NCBI GenBank assembly: GCA_017379935.1
Contig: JAFNVC010000001.1
Location: 1 to 46,941 of the forward strand
Direction of reading: 5' to 3'
Length of the DNA stretch: 46,941 bases
From: Clostridia bacterium
GTDB lineage: Bacteria > Bacillota > Clostridia > Oscillospirales > Acutalibacteraceae
Of this stretch, positions 15,674 through 23,828 are shown piece after piece. Position 1 is the stretch's first letter. Each line of letters opens with the position of its first letter. Both the position numbers and the translations under genes were made by a program. Under the pieces are notes generated by a model, which ran no database searches, had not been told where the DNA came from, and was given only the letters and a program-made list of their open reading frames with translations.

Positions 15674-16516
15674 ATGGTTGTATCATCCGCCAGACTTATG
15701 AAAAAAGCGTCGAGGGAGGGCTATGCAATCCCCGCGTTCAATATCGATAATCTCGAATCTGCAATCGCTGTTTCTGAGGTTATTCACGAAATGCGTCTGC
15801 CCGTTATCGTGCAGATGATTCCGCGTACGCTCAATTACGGCGGAATTGCGATGTATCCCGCTATGATGCGCGAGCTTATGGCAGACTGTCCCGTGGATTA
15901 TGCGCTTCACCTTGACCACGGCAACAGCCTTGCTCTTGCACAGAAATGTATAGCGAGCGGATTTTCCTCCGTTATGTTTGACGGCAGTGCGATGAGCTTT
16001 GAGGATAATGTAAGGCTTACTAAGGAAGTGACTGATTACGCCCTTCCGATGGATGTTTCTGTTGAGGGTGAGTTAGGCACAATCGGCGGTAAGGAGGAGG
16101 GCGACACAGACCTCGAGGCGACCTATACAAAGGTCAGTGAGGCGACGGAATTTATCCGCAGAACAAATGTCAGCACTCTTGCAATCGGCGTCGGTACCGC
16201 TCACGGTGTATATAAGGGTGAGCCGAAAATCAACGTGCAGAGAATAAAAGAAATTCATGAGGCAATCCCGACACCGCTTGTTCTTCACGGTGCATCGGGT
16301 CTTTCTGATGAGGTTGTCCGCGCCTGCATTGAGGCAGGTATCAGCAAGATAAACTTCGCTACCGAGCTTCGTCAGGCTTATACGAATGGAATCAAGGCAG
16401 AGTTTGCAAAGGATCCCGAGGTCTTTGATCCGAAGATCTATATGCGCGGCGCAATCGACGAAATCAAAAAAGTCCTCCGTGCAAAAATCAATATCTGTTA
16501 CGGAATCAATGAATAA
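15674..16516 (+). CDS. Class II fructose-bisphosphate/ketose-bisphosphate aldolase family protein
   Basis: The 280-residue TIM barrel has the class II aldolase motifs: AIPAFNIDNLES, YALHLDHGNS (Asp catalytic, His zinc ligand), VSVEGELGTIGGKEEGD, AIGVGTAHGVYKGEPKI (zinc His) and LHGASGLSDEVVRACIEAGISKINFATELR (zinc His and phosphate loop). The short length fits the FbaA/GatY/KbaY/IolJ group. Whether the substrate is fructose-1,6-bisphosphate, tagatose bisphosphate or another ketose phosphate cannot be decided. GAGGTG precedes the ATG. It closes the recA-to-aldolase run before a terminator. Confidence 0.9.
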   Translation: MVVSSARLMKKASREGYAIPAFNIDNLESAIAVSEVIHEMRLPVIVQMIPRTLNYGGIAMYPAMMRELMADCPVDYALHLDHGNSLALAQKCIASGFSSVMFDGSAMSFEDNVRLTKEVTDYALPMDVSVEGELGTIGGKEEGDTDLEATYTKVSEATEFIRRTNVSTLAIGVGTAHGVYKGEPKINVQRIKEIHEAIPTPLVLHGASGLSDEVVRACIEAGISKINFATELRQAYTNGIKAEFAKDPEVFDPKIYMRGAIDEIKKVLRAKINICYGINE

Positions 16517-16521
16517 AAATC

Positions 16522-16548
16522 AGGCATCGCGTTTGCGATGCCTTTAAT
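16522..16548. terminator. Bidirectional terminator
   Basis: AGGCATCGC (16522-16530), loop GTTT, GCGATGCCT (16535-16543). T-rich tails exist on both strands between the convergent aldolase and pncB genes. Confidence 0.85.
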
Positions 16549-16550
16549 CT

Positions 16551-18014
16551 TTATCTAGGTTTATACTTATTAATCATATCATTTTTCATATCCCACAGCT
16601 TCTGTGACATATCAACGTAGTAGTTGTGCGGATTCTCGAAGCGCTTGACCTCGTCCCAGAGTGTGTCAACCTGCTCTGCGCAGTAGCTTCTGATGCTCTC
16701 AAGGTCGGGGTAATTATAAACGCACTTGCCTTTTTCAAACAGCGGAATGAGAAGGGGTCTTGCAGTATAATTCTCAACAGTCTTGCGCTTCCACGTTACG
16801 TCGGGGTCGAAAAGCTCATACGGCTGTGAATCGTCGATTTCTTCATCATCCGTCGTTATCAGGTCGGCAATAGCCTTGCCTGTTTCGTTATCGTAAAGTC
16901 TGTAAAGCTTCTTTGCACCCGGTGTTGTAACCTTTGCTACATTTTCACTCAGCTTGATTTTCGGTTGCATTTCGCCGTCTCTTTCAACTGCAACGAGCTT
17001 ATAAACTCCGCCGAAAACAGGGGTGGAGGATGCCGTGATCAGTCTTTCACCAACGCCGAAGGAGTCAACCTGCGCGCCCTGACGGAGCATATCTCTTATA
17101 ATGTATTCGTCGAGTGAGTTCGAAGCGATAATCTTTACGTCCTCAAAGCCTGCCTCGTCGAGCATTTTTCTTGCCTTGCGTGAAAGGTAGGTTATGTCAC
17201 CGCTATCGATTCTGATACCCTTCGGGCGGAAGCCTCGGGGGAGCACCTCACGTCTGAAAGCCTCAATAGCGTTCGGAATACCTGATTTAAGAACGTCATA
17301 TGTGTCAACAAGAAGCGTACAGCTGTCAGGATAAGCCTTCGCGTAAGCGCAGAAGGCATCAAGCTCGTTATCAAAAAGCTGAACCCAGCTGTGAGCCATT
17401 GTGCCGAGAGCGGGAACACCGAATTCGCGGTCGGAAATTGTACACGCGGTACCCGAGCAGCCGCCGATGTAGGATGCTCTTGCGCCGTAGACGGCACCGT
17501 CGAAGCCCTGTGCGCGTCTTGAGCCGAATTCCATAATTGTTCTGCCCTGTGCCGCACGTGCAATACGGTTTGCCTTCGTGGCGATAAGGCTCTGGTGGTT
17601 GATGGCAAGCAGGAGCATAGTCTCGATAAACTGAGCCTGAATAGCAGGGCCTCTTACCGTAACAATCGGCTCGCGCGGGAAAATAGGTGTACCCTCGGGT
17701 ACGCACCATATATCACATTTGAAATCAAAGCTTGCAAGATAATTCAAAAAATCCTCACCGAAGCCGCGGCCGCGGAGATATTCGATATCCTCATCGGTGA
17801 ATTCTAGATTTTCAAGATACTGTGAAAGCTGCTCGACGCCTGCCATAATCGCAAAGCCGCCGTTATCCGGTACCGTGCGGAAAAACATATCAAACTGCGT
17901 TATTGTATCACCCTTACCGTTGAGGAAATAGCCGTTTGCCATAGTAAGCTCATAAAAGTCGGTAAGCATTGTAAGATTACGTTTTTTCAGGTCGTTCATT
18001 CTGAAATCGTTCAT
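16551..18014 (-). CDS. pncB: Nicotinate phosphoribosyltransferase
   Basis: The 487-residue enzyme converts nicotinate and PRPP to nicotinate mononucleotide in NAD salvage. Typical features are LTMLTDFYELTMANGYF near the start, MEFGSRRAQGFDGAVYGARASYIGGCSGTACT (about residues 157-188), GTMAHSWVQ with the catalytic-site His, KGIRIDSGDITYLS, IIASNSLDEY and VDSFGVGERLITA. The ATG at 18014 has GGTGGTG upstream and sits at a sensible distance from the promoter. The longer frame to 18059 would start inside the promoter. Confidence 0.95.
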   Translation of the reverse strand: MNDFRMNDLKKRNLTMLTDFYELTMANGYFLNGKGDTITQFDMFFRTVPDNGGFAIMAGVEQLSQYLENLEFTDEDIEYLRGRGFGEDFLNYLASFDFKCDIWCVPEGTPIFPREPIVTVRGPAIQAQFIETMLLLAINHQSLIATKANRIARAAQGRTIMEFGSRRAQGFDGAVYGARASYIGGCSGTACTISDREFGVPALGTMAHSWVQLFDNELDAFCAYAKAYPDSCTLLVDTYDVLKSGIPNAIEAFRREVLPRGFRPKGIRIDSGDITYLSRKARKMLDEAGFEDVKIIASNSLDEYIIRDMLRQGAQVDSFGVGERLITASSTPVFGGVYKLVAVERDGEMQPKIKLSENVAKVTTPGAKKLYRLYDNETGKAIADLITTDDEEIDDSQPYELFDPDVTWKRKTVENYTARPLLIPLFEKGKCVYNYPDLESIRSYCAEQVDTLWDEVKRFENPHNYYVDMSQKLWDMKNDMINKYKPR

Positions 18015-18044
18015 TTTAACACCACCAAAATGTTGATGCCATAA

Positions 18045-18073
18045 ATTATAGCACATCAAAAATTACATTTCAA
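18045..18073 (-). promoter_or_regulatory. pncB promoter
   Basis: On the minus strand TTGAAA (18068-18073), 17 nt, TATAAT (18045-18050). Confidence 0.75.
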
Positions 18074-18089
18074 TACTTTACATTATGCG

Positions 18090-18141
18090 AAATATGTCTA
18101 ATTTTTGCATATTTTTTCAACAATAACGTAAATATGTCTAA
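18090..18141 (+). promoter_or_regulatory. Paired 12-bp direct repeats, candidate operators
   Basis: AAATATGTCTAA occurs at 18090-18101 and again at 18130-18141, spaced 40 bp start to start and each preceded by CG within two bases. They lie between pncB and the divergent XRE-type regulator gene. This geometry suggests a binding site pair, possibly for that regulator or for NAD-related control of pncB. The function is inference. Confidence 0.4.
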
Positions 18142-18209
18142 AAAAGTGTCTGCAAAAAGCCCACCGATAGTCGTTTTGTTAGAAAAAGTATGAATAATAC
18201 CGATATCTA

Positions 18210-18238
18210 TTGTTTATTTTGTCGCGTAGTGTTAAAAT
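18210..18238 (+). promoter_or_regulatory. Probable promoter of the XRE-type regulator
   Basis: TTGTTT (18210-18215), 17 nt, TAAAAT (18233-18238), 28 nt before the GTG start. Confidence 0.5.
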
Positions 18239-18266
18239 ATACTCACATTGAACAGGAGGAATTTTT

Positions 18267-18515
18267 GTGAGAACAAGAAAGCAAGAACTTGGCGATATGA
18301 ATATCATTGGTGCAAGAGTTGAAAAGCAGAGAAAAGCAATCGGTATGAAGCAGAAGGATCTCCTCGCACAGCTTCAGGTCAGCGGAATTGACCTCAACGC
18401 ATCGGGACTTTCAAAGCTTGAGGGTCAGCTCCGCGGTGTTACAGACTACGAGCTTAAGGCGATTGCGATTGCACTTGATGTCAGCGTTAACTGGTTGCTC
18501 GGTATTGAAGAATAA
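18267..18515 (+). CDS. Small XRE/Cro-type helix-turn-helix regulator
   Basis: The 82-residue protein is essentially one HTH_3 domain: IGARVEKQRKAIGMKQKDLLAQL forms helices 1-2, GIDLNASGLSKLEGQLRGVTDYELKAIAIALDVSVNWLLG forms helices 3-5. A GTG start follows AGGAGG with 7 nt spacing. Its targets are unknown. The repeated sequence at 18090-18141 upstream is a candidate for self-regulation. A terminator follows, so it is monocistronic. Confidence 0.85.
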   Translation: MRTRKQELGDMNIIGARVEKQRKAIGMKQKDLLAQLQVSGIDLNASGLSKLEGQLRGVTDYELKAIAIALDVSVNWLLGIEE

Positions 18516-18524
18516 TATAAATTC

Positions 18525-18557
18525 AGGCTGCTTTGGAAAAAAGCAGTCTTTCTTTTT
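18525..18557 (+). terminator. Terminator of the XRE-type regulator
   Basis: AGGCTGCTTT (18525-18534) pairs with AAAGCAGTCT (18540-18549), including one G-U pair, and is followed by TTCTTTTTT. Confidence 0.8.
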
Positions 18558-18559
18558 TG

Positions 18560-18589
18560 TTGACAAATTATATTACTGTATAGTAAAAT
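18560..18589 (+). promoter_or_regulatory. Promoter of the DUF1015 gene
   Basis: TTGACA (18560-18565), 18 nt, TAAAAT (18584-18589), upstream of the start at 18625. Confidence 0.7.
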
Positions 18590-18624
18590 TATTACGATGA
18601 TTTTATACAAAAGGAGTCACTTCT

Positions 18625-19866
18625 ATGGCAATTTTCAAACCCTTCAAAGCAATCAGACCCATTCCAGAAAGAGCGAAGGATGTTGCTGCTCTGCCCTACG
18701 ACGTTATGAACAGCGAAGAGGCAAGAGAAATGGTCGTCGGCAAGCCCTATTCCTTCCTTCACGTTGATAAAGCAGAGGTTGACCTTGACAGAAGTGTTGA
18801 TCTCTACGATAAAAAAGTATACCTCAAGGCGAGAGAAAACCTCGATAAGCTCGTAGCGGACGGAATCTGTGAGCAGGATACAGCGCCGTGCCTTTACGTT
18901 TACCGTCAGATTATGAACGGCAGAAGCCAGACAGGTCTTGTCGGCTGTACGGCTATTGACGATTATATCAATAATATCATAAAAAAACACGAGCTTACAC
19001 GTGCGGATAAGGAAGCGGACAGAATCAACCACGTTGACTACTGCGATGCTAATACCGGACCGATTTTCCTGACCTACCGCGAGGATGAGTTTATCAATGA
19101 GACTGTTGAAAGCTGGAAAAACGAGCACGAGCCCGTTTATGATTTCGTTTCCGAGGGTGTAAGCAACACCGTCTGGGTGATTGACTGTCCCGAGACCGTC
19201 AAGGCTATTACGGAAAAATTTGCTTCAATTGATTATCTTTATATTGCAGACGGTCACCACAGAGCCGCATCTGCGGTGCGTGTGGGTAAAATGCGCCGCG
19301 AGCAGAATCCCGCATACACGGGTGAAGAGGAATTCAATTTCTTCCTTGCAGTTCTCTTCCCGTCGGATGAGCTCGAGATTATGGACTACAACCGCGTTAT
19401 GAAGGATCTTAACGGCTATTCAAGTGAGGAGTTCCTTGAAAAAATCAAAGAGGTCTGCGAGGTTGAAGCAGTCGGCACTCAGGCTTATAAGCCCGAGGCA
19501 AAGCATACCTTCGGAATGCTTCTCGACGGAATGTGGTATAAGCTTACCGCAAGGGAAGGCACCTTTGACCCGAACGATCCCGTTGACAGACTTGACGTTT
19601 CCATCCTTCAGAAAAATGTCATTTCACCGATTTTTGGTATCGATGACCCGAGAACGGATAAGCGTATCGATTTCATCGGCGGTATCCGCGGACTCGGCGA
19701 GCTTGAAAGAAGAGTCAATTCGGATATGAAAATCGCATTTTCAATGTATCCGACAACTCTTGACGACCTTATGGATATCGCAGATACAGGCGAGATTATG
19801 CCTCCGAAATCCACTTGGTTTGAGCCGAAGCTTATGAGCGGACTCTTTATCCACAAGCTTTCATAA
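18625..19866 (+). CDS. DUF1015 family protein
   Basis: The 413-residue cytoplasmic protein starts with the family opening IFKPFKAIRPIPERAKDVAALPYDVMNSEEAREMV and contains LYVYRQIMNGRSQTGLVGCTAIDDY, HELTRADKEADRINHVDYCDANTGPIFLTY, YIADGHHRAASAVRVG and the C-terminal VISPIFGIDDPRTDKRIDFIGG. The conserved HELT and DGHHR motifs are probably functional. The family has no settled biochemical role; in many Firmicutes it sits near serine/phosphoglycerate dehydrogenase genes, which is not the case here. It is followed 25 nt later by a membrane protein gene. Confidence 0.92.
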   Translation: MAIFKPFKAIRPIPERAKDVAALPYDVMNSEEAREMVVGKPYSFLHVDKAEVDLDRSVDLYDKKVYLKARENLDKLVADGICEQDTAPCLYVYRQIMNGRSQTGLVGCTAIDDYINNIIKKHELTRADKEADRINHVDYCDANTGPIFLTYREDEFINETVESWKNEHEPVYDFVSEGVSNTVWVIDCPETVKAITEKFASIDYLYIADGHHRAASAVRVGKMRREQNPAYTGEEEFNFFLAVLFPSDELEIMDYNRVMKDLNGYSSEEFLEKIKEVCEVEAVGTQAYKPEAKHTFGMLLDGMWYKLTAREGTFDPNDPVDRLDVSILQKNVISPIFGIDDPRTDKRIDFIGGIRGLGELERRVNSDMKIAFSMYPTTLDDLMDIADTGEIMPPKSTWFEPKLMSGLFIHKLS

Positions 19867-19891
19867 TTCAAGCTTTTGTGAGGAGATAAAG

Positions 19892-20566
19892 ATGAATAAA
19901 AAGACCTTGTTTCTGGTGCTGTCCTTGTTGTCGCTTGCGGGCTTTGTCGCTGTATTGCTGTTGACCGTAACGGATTGGTTGGCTGTAAATCTGCTTTATT
20001 CTGCCGCGTTTCTTGTTCCCTTTGCTGTATTTATTCTGCTGTATATAAGAGAAAAATCATCTGTTGATTCTGAGCAGGATTTTATTTCTGCAGAGCTTGG
20101 CAGACAGACGGAAAAGCCTAAACATATCCGTGATTTTGAAATTGTGCGCGACTGTTGCGAGGGTATTGTAGCTTATCTCAAGACAGACAGAAATATCATC
20201 GCAATCGGTATGTCGAACAACACCTATGAATATGACGGCTATTATGATTTTAAGGAGGACCGTTTTGAATTTCTTGACTGTCTTTACTTTTTTACCTACG
20301 AGATGATTGAGGAAGTGCCTAAGGATTTTCTCAGCGTGCTTGAGGACGGATTTCTTTCAAGAAAGTTTTGTCACGTTGATGCAACCTATTCAGAGGATAA
20401 CATTTTTATGTTCAAAAGAGACGACGAAACCTTTTACGAAACGTTCTACGTTTACGCGACGGCCCCCGATGCTTTAGCTAATTCCGATATCGAGTTTGAA
20501 GCTATCGGAGGAAATTGGTATTACGTAACGTCTGACAAAAAGTTCAGCGAATGGTTCAGCGTATAA
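19892..20566 (+). CDS. Membrane-anchored protein of unknown function
   Basis: Not recognised. The 224-residue product has two adjacent hydrophobic segments (about residues 5-27 and 32-53), then a soluble domain rich in aromatic and acidic residues. GAGGAG lies upstream of the ATG, and the short gap after the DUF1015 gene plus the downstream terminator suggest a two-gene operon. The soluble part, with DYLYFF-like alternation (LDCLYFFTYEMI, FYETFYVYATAPDAL), looks like a mixed alpha/beta fold facing the cytoplasm if the hairpin is inserted with both ends inside. Confidence 0.75.
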   Translation: MNKKTLFLVLSLLSLAGFVAVLLLTVTDWLAVNLLYSAAFLVPFAVFILLYIREKSSVDSEQDFISAELGRQTEKPKHIRDFEIVRDCCEGIVAYLKTDRNIIAIGMSNNTYEYDGYYDFKEDRFEFLDCLYFFTYEMIEEVPKDFLSVLEDGFLSRKFCHVDATYSEDNIFMFKRDDETFYETFYVYATAPDALANSDIEFEAIGGNWYYVTSDKKFSEWFSV

Positions 20567-20570
20567 AAAC

Positions 20571-20612
20571 AACAGCGTATCTACGATTTTTCGTAAATAC
20601 GCTGTTTCTTTA
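20571..20612. terminator. Bidirectional terminator
   Basis: AACAGCGTAT (20571-20580) pairs with ATACGCTGTT (20597-20606), with an inner TACG/CGTA pairing. T-rich sequence follows on the plus strand and U-capable sequence on the minus strand. Confidence 0.8.
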
Positions 20613-20613
20613 T

Positions 20614-21444
20614 TTATTGTACCTTATTTCTTTCCTGCATAGCTTTGATCCAGTCATCGAGTATCTGCCTTGACTCTTCGGTGTCATCAACAACTACCGC
20701 CGAAGCACCGCTTAGAAGCGTTTTGCAGTAATCGCCGGCATTACCTGTTCCTGAAACAATAAACGGAATGCCGAAATTATCTAGTGTGCTCACGATTTCC
20801 TCTGTTGCGAATTTACTGTCAATTTCCAATCCGCCTGCACCGTATTTTGCGATACATTCGGGAGCGGAAAATTTACCGTCCTTCATGCTTTGCAGATCCT
20901 CGGCGCTGAAATCATATTTCAACAGAAAAGGGAGAATCGTATCGTCACTTGTCACAAGCCCGTAATGGCTGACATCAATGCCGATAAGATATACTCTGCC
21001 GACCATATTGTATTTCACGGCAAGTTGATTGAGCTGAGAAAGCTCCGAAAGCTGAATGATGTTCAGAAAAATTTTAACGTCGCTGTATTTATCATCGTTC
21101 ATCTCGGTGAAAAGCTCTTCAACCGTGTCCGCCTCGGCATTGTCTTCGTACCTGTCCGTTATAACGGGAGCTCCGTCAGGACGGAAGCACAGATCAACCT
21201 TGACTGCATCTGCTCCGAGACGTACAGCCTCTTTTATGCCTGCAACGCTCTGTGCCTTGCCGTCAACCTCGGGGCATTCGCCGATAATTACGATGTTATC
21301 AACATTTTTTATATCCTGAGTGATATATTTACGGACATTAAACATACCGATGGTTTCAGAGATGGCAGGCGAGAGTGCCGCGAGTGCAACAATGGCGGCG
21401 ACAATGGCAATTATAATCAGAACGCTTCGCTTCTTATTTTTCAA
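20614..21444 (-). CDS. Membrane-anchored GDPD-like TIM barrel lacking catalytic residues
   Basis: The 276-residue protein has an N-terminal membrane helix (about residues 7-27) and an outer domain with the glycerophosphodiester phosphodiesterase layout: GIKEAVRLGADAVKVDLCFRPDGAPVITD and the late GGLEIDSKFATEEIVSTLDNFGIPFIVSGTG. The usual HRG is replaced by GEC, the ExD metal pair by KVD (Lys for Glu), and the HD after the PVV-type strand by TD. It therefore probably does not hydrolyse glycerophosphodiesters and may bind a ligand instead. Its start overlaps the end of the sugar-kinase gene by 11 bases, implying coupled translation. Confidence 0.7.
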   Translation of the reverse strand: MKNKKRSVLIIIAIVAAIVALAALSPAISETIGMFNVRKYITQDIKNVDNIVIIGECPEVDGKAQSVAGIKEAVRLGADAVKVDLCFRPDGAPVITDRYEDNAEADTVEELFTEMNDDKYSDVKIFLNIIQLSELSQLNQLAVKYNMVGRVYLIGIDVSHYGLVTSDDTILPFLLKYDFSAEDLQSMKDGKFSAPECIAKYGAGGLEIDSKFATEEIVSTLDNFGIPFIVSGTGNAGDYCKTLLSGASAVVVDDTEESRQILDDWIKAMQERNKVQ

Positions 21445-22564
21445 GCAAAGCCCTCCTGTAAATTTCGGCTGTCTTCTCGTTCATCTCGTCCATATTCTTT
21501 TCGATTTCACGCACAAGCTTGAACTGAGTACGGCATCTTACGATATTGTGCTCAGGGTACTTGATACCGAAATAAACGTCACCGTTAAGGTAGTCCGTGA
21601 GGAAGCGCACGCCGCACTCGAGTGTCATCAGCTTTGCAGAGAAAGCCATATTGTCAACCTCATTCTGTGTAAGAGCCGTTGCCGCCTCGGAAAGGAAGCC
21701 CTCTGCATAAGCGTAATAGAGGTTAAGATCAAAGTTGAATTTATCAAGGTTCTGCTCGTCCTCGTCAGCAGTAGCGGCGCCCGAACGGATGCCGTCACCG
21801 AAATCGTAAAGCGAAAGACCGGGCATAACCGTATCAAGGTCAATAACGCAGAACGCCTCGTTAGTGATAAGGTCGAAAAGAACGTTGTTGATCTTTGTGT
21901 CGTTATGTGTAACGCGGATAGGAAGCTCGCCCGCCTTTATCATATCTGTGAGCTTTGAAGCATCCTTCTCGCGTGAGAGAGCAAATTCGATTTCATCCTT
22001 AACAAGGTCAAGTCTGCCTGCCGCATTGTTTGCGATAGCCTCTCTGAGCTGCTCGTAACGTGCGGGAGTGTTATGGAAATTCGGGATTGTCTCGAAAAGA
22101 TTGTCAATCGGATAATCTGCAAGTCTCTTCTGGAAAACACCGAAAGCCTTTGCTGAGCGCATCATTTTGACGGGATCATCGCCCTTGTCGTAGGTTGTGC
22201 ATGCACCTATGTAGTTGTAAGCTCTCCAGCAAGCGCCGTCCTCGTCGCGGTAGTAGGGAGAGTTATCCTTTGTGTAAAGGAAGGTGAGAGTCTCTCTCTC
22301 GGGATTACCGCCGTCGAGAACAATCTTGTTACGAAGGAAGCTTGTTACGTTCATAACGTTGGACATCAGCTCGTCGGGCTTTTTGAAAACAGCGGGATTG
22401 ATAAGCTGTAAGATGTACTGGTAGTTTACGTTGGAATCCGTACAGGTTACGAGATATGTGCTGTTGATGTGGCCTGAGCCTGTTCGTTTGATTTCGATAA
22501 TTTCGCCCTTGAAGGGGAAGTTACCGGCGATTTTTAAAAGCTTTTCATTTGTATTATCAGTCAT
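21434..22564 (-). CDS. N-acetylhexosamine 1-kinase-like phosphotransferase (NahK family)
   Basis: The 376-residue protein has the aminoglycoside phosphotransferase/choline kinase fold and the NahK-type sequence: GSGHINSTYLVTC as the nucleotide loop, YQYILQLIN with the ATP-binding Lys position replaced by Gln-Leu context typical of this subgroup, RVTHNDTKINNVLFD as the catalytic loop (Asp and Asn), and FCVIDLDTVMPGLSLYDFGDGIR as the Mg-binding segment. NahK phosphorylates GlcNAc/GalNAc at C1 in mucin and milk-oligosaccharide use. No lacto-N-biose phosphorylase is present, so substrate assignment stays tentative. It is followed by the GDPD-like gene in the same operon. Confidence 0.85.
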   Translation of the reverse strand: MTDNTNEKLLKIAGNFPFKGEIIEIKRTGSGHINSTYLVTCTDSNVNYQYILQLINPAVFKKPDELMSNVMNVTSFLRNKIVLDGGNPERETLTFLYTKDNSPYYRDEDGACWRAYNYIGACTTYDKGDDPVKMMRSAKAFGVFQKRLADYPIDNLFETIPNFHNTPARYEQLREAIANNAAGRLDLVKDEIEFALSREKDASKLTDMIKAGELPIRVTHNDTKINNVLFDLITNEAFCVIDLDTVMPGLSLYDFGDGIRSGAATADEDEQNLDKFNFDLNLYYAYAEGFLSEAATALTQNEVDNMAFSAKLMTLECGVRFLTDYLNGDVYFGIKYPEHNIVRCRTQFKLVREIEKNMDEMNEKTAEIYRRALLEK

Positions 22565-22595
22565 AATTACACCTCTGATGAATTACATTCAAACA

Positions 22596-22625
22596 ATTAT
22601 ACAATAATTATATCCCTGTAGTCAA
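22596..22625 (-). promoter_or_regulatory. Promoter of the sugar-kinase operon
   Basis: On the minus strand TTGACT (22620-22625), 18 nt, TATAAT (22596-22601). Confidence 0.7.
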
Positions 22626-22653
22626 TGTATCTTTTGCACAGTATTGACTGTTC

Positions 22654-23667
22654 TTATTTGTTACATATTTTTTCGTGATTGATGCTTTTTTCGAGGAATT
22701 CAGCGAGCCTGTCGCCGTGCATACTGAGTGAACAGCCTAGCAGAAGCTTGACATAAGCCATTTCCGCCGTCATATCCGCAATCGGATAAATACCGCCCGA
22801 AAGAGCCGTGCCCGTTGTTTCGTAAGCGTAGGTGTCGGGATTGCAGGGCGCGAGGAAAAGGTCAGCGCCAGCCTCTTTACATCTTTGCGCAAGGTAAAGC
22901 ACCGAGCCAGTACCGCCGTCTGTGCATACGGTTTCGGAATGGTAGGTCGTGTGCAGAGCCGCATCAATGCCGTCGAGTCTGATTGTGCTGTAATCAATGC
23001 CGACATAAGGTGTAATCATCATCACTTTTGCACCGAGCGTGTCAGGAAAACAGCCGTCCGTTTCAAACTCAGCACCCGTAAAATTTGCGTTATCGGCATT
23101 TTTAACAGCTGTCATATCGGCGCTGTAAAAATCGTTGCTGAAATTAGCACACTGCAAAAGATGCGCTCCGAAATGAACGTAAATTTTACCGTCAGAATTC
23201 TGATACACGGCGTAAACGTTCGGCTTTATACCGTTCATAATCAGCTCAACCGCCGCGCGGAAATTGATATTTGCGTTCGTGTTTTCACAGTCAACGGGTG
23301 AGTGGCTCGAAACAAGACAGACGGGCAGACCCTTTTTACCCATAACGAGCGACAGCAGAACGGCCGTATAAGCGAGCGTGTCCGTTCCGTGCAGGATGAT
23401 TATTCCCTTGTAATCATCACTCTTTATATCTCTTAACTCATTAAGAAGAATGTTCCACTTCTCAATGGTCATATTTTCGCTCAGGGTATCAATCGGCATT
23501 CTCGTTTCGAATTCTGTGCCGTTGAAATGGGAGTCACTTTCTCTGAAAGCAGATATAATTTTATATTTTGCATTTTCGCTGTCAACAGCACGCTTGCCGT
23601 CGATGTTCACCGCCGAGCAAATCGTCCCGCCCGTAAGAATTAAAAGAATTTTATCCATATCGTTCAT
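22654..23667 (-). CDS. Type I L-asparaginase family protein
   Basis: The 337-residue cytoplasmic protein has the asparaginase signatures LLILTGGTICS (Thr15) and IILHGTDTLAYTA (Thr95, Asp96), and the C-terminal CKEAGADLFLAPCN region. Type I enzymes use a Thr-Lys-Asp triad. The position that aligns best with the Lys (HVTK-type motif) reads HLLQ here, so the Lys may be replaced by Gln near residue 172. That alignment is by eye. No GatD-type N-terminal domain is present. It is divergent from the AspRS-GatC operon, whose product pathway makes Asn-tRNA. ATG 23667 has GGGACGG upstream. Confidence 0.82.
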   Translation of the reverse strand: MNDMDKILLILTGGTICSAVNIDGKRAVDSENAKYKIISAFRESDSHFNGTEFETRMPIDTLSENMTIEKWNILLNELRDIKSDDYKGIIILHGTDTLAYTAVLLSLVMGKKGLPVCLVSSHSPVDCENTNANINFRAAVELIMNGIKPNVYAVYQNSDGKIYVHFGAHLLQCANFSNDFYSADMTAVKNADNANFTGAEFETDGCFPDTLGAKVMMITPYVGIDYSTIRLDGIDAALHTTYHSETVCTDGGTGSVLYLAQRCKEAGADLFLAPCNPDTYAYETTGTALSGGIYPIADMTAEMAYVKLLLGCSLSMHGDRLAEFLEKSINHEKICNK

Positions 23668-23693
23668 CACATCCGTCCCGTGATTTTATCTTG

Positions 23694-23721
23694 ATTATAC
23701 CACTAAAATTACCCGAATCAA
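23694..23721 (-). promoter_or_regulatory. Promoter of the asparaginase-family gene
   Basis: On the minus strand TTGATT (23716-23721), 16 nt, TATAAT (23694-23699). Confidence 0.65.
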
Positions 23722-23794
23722 ACATTTGAGAGAAAATTTTGAATAATCATCCAAAATCACCATATACTTTTTATATAAAACAATAAAATTATTG

Positions 23795-23822
23795 TTGACA
23801 ATTAAAATTATTTTGATATAAT
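23795..23822 (+). promoter_or_regulatory. Promoter of the T-box/aspS-gatC operon
   Basis: TTGACA (23795-23800), 16 nt, TATAAT (23817-23822), directly upstream of the T-box leader. Confidence 0.8.
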
Positions 23823-23828
23823 AATTGT

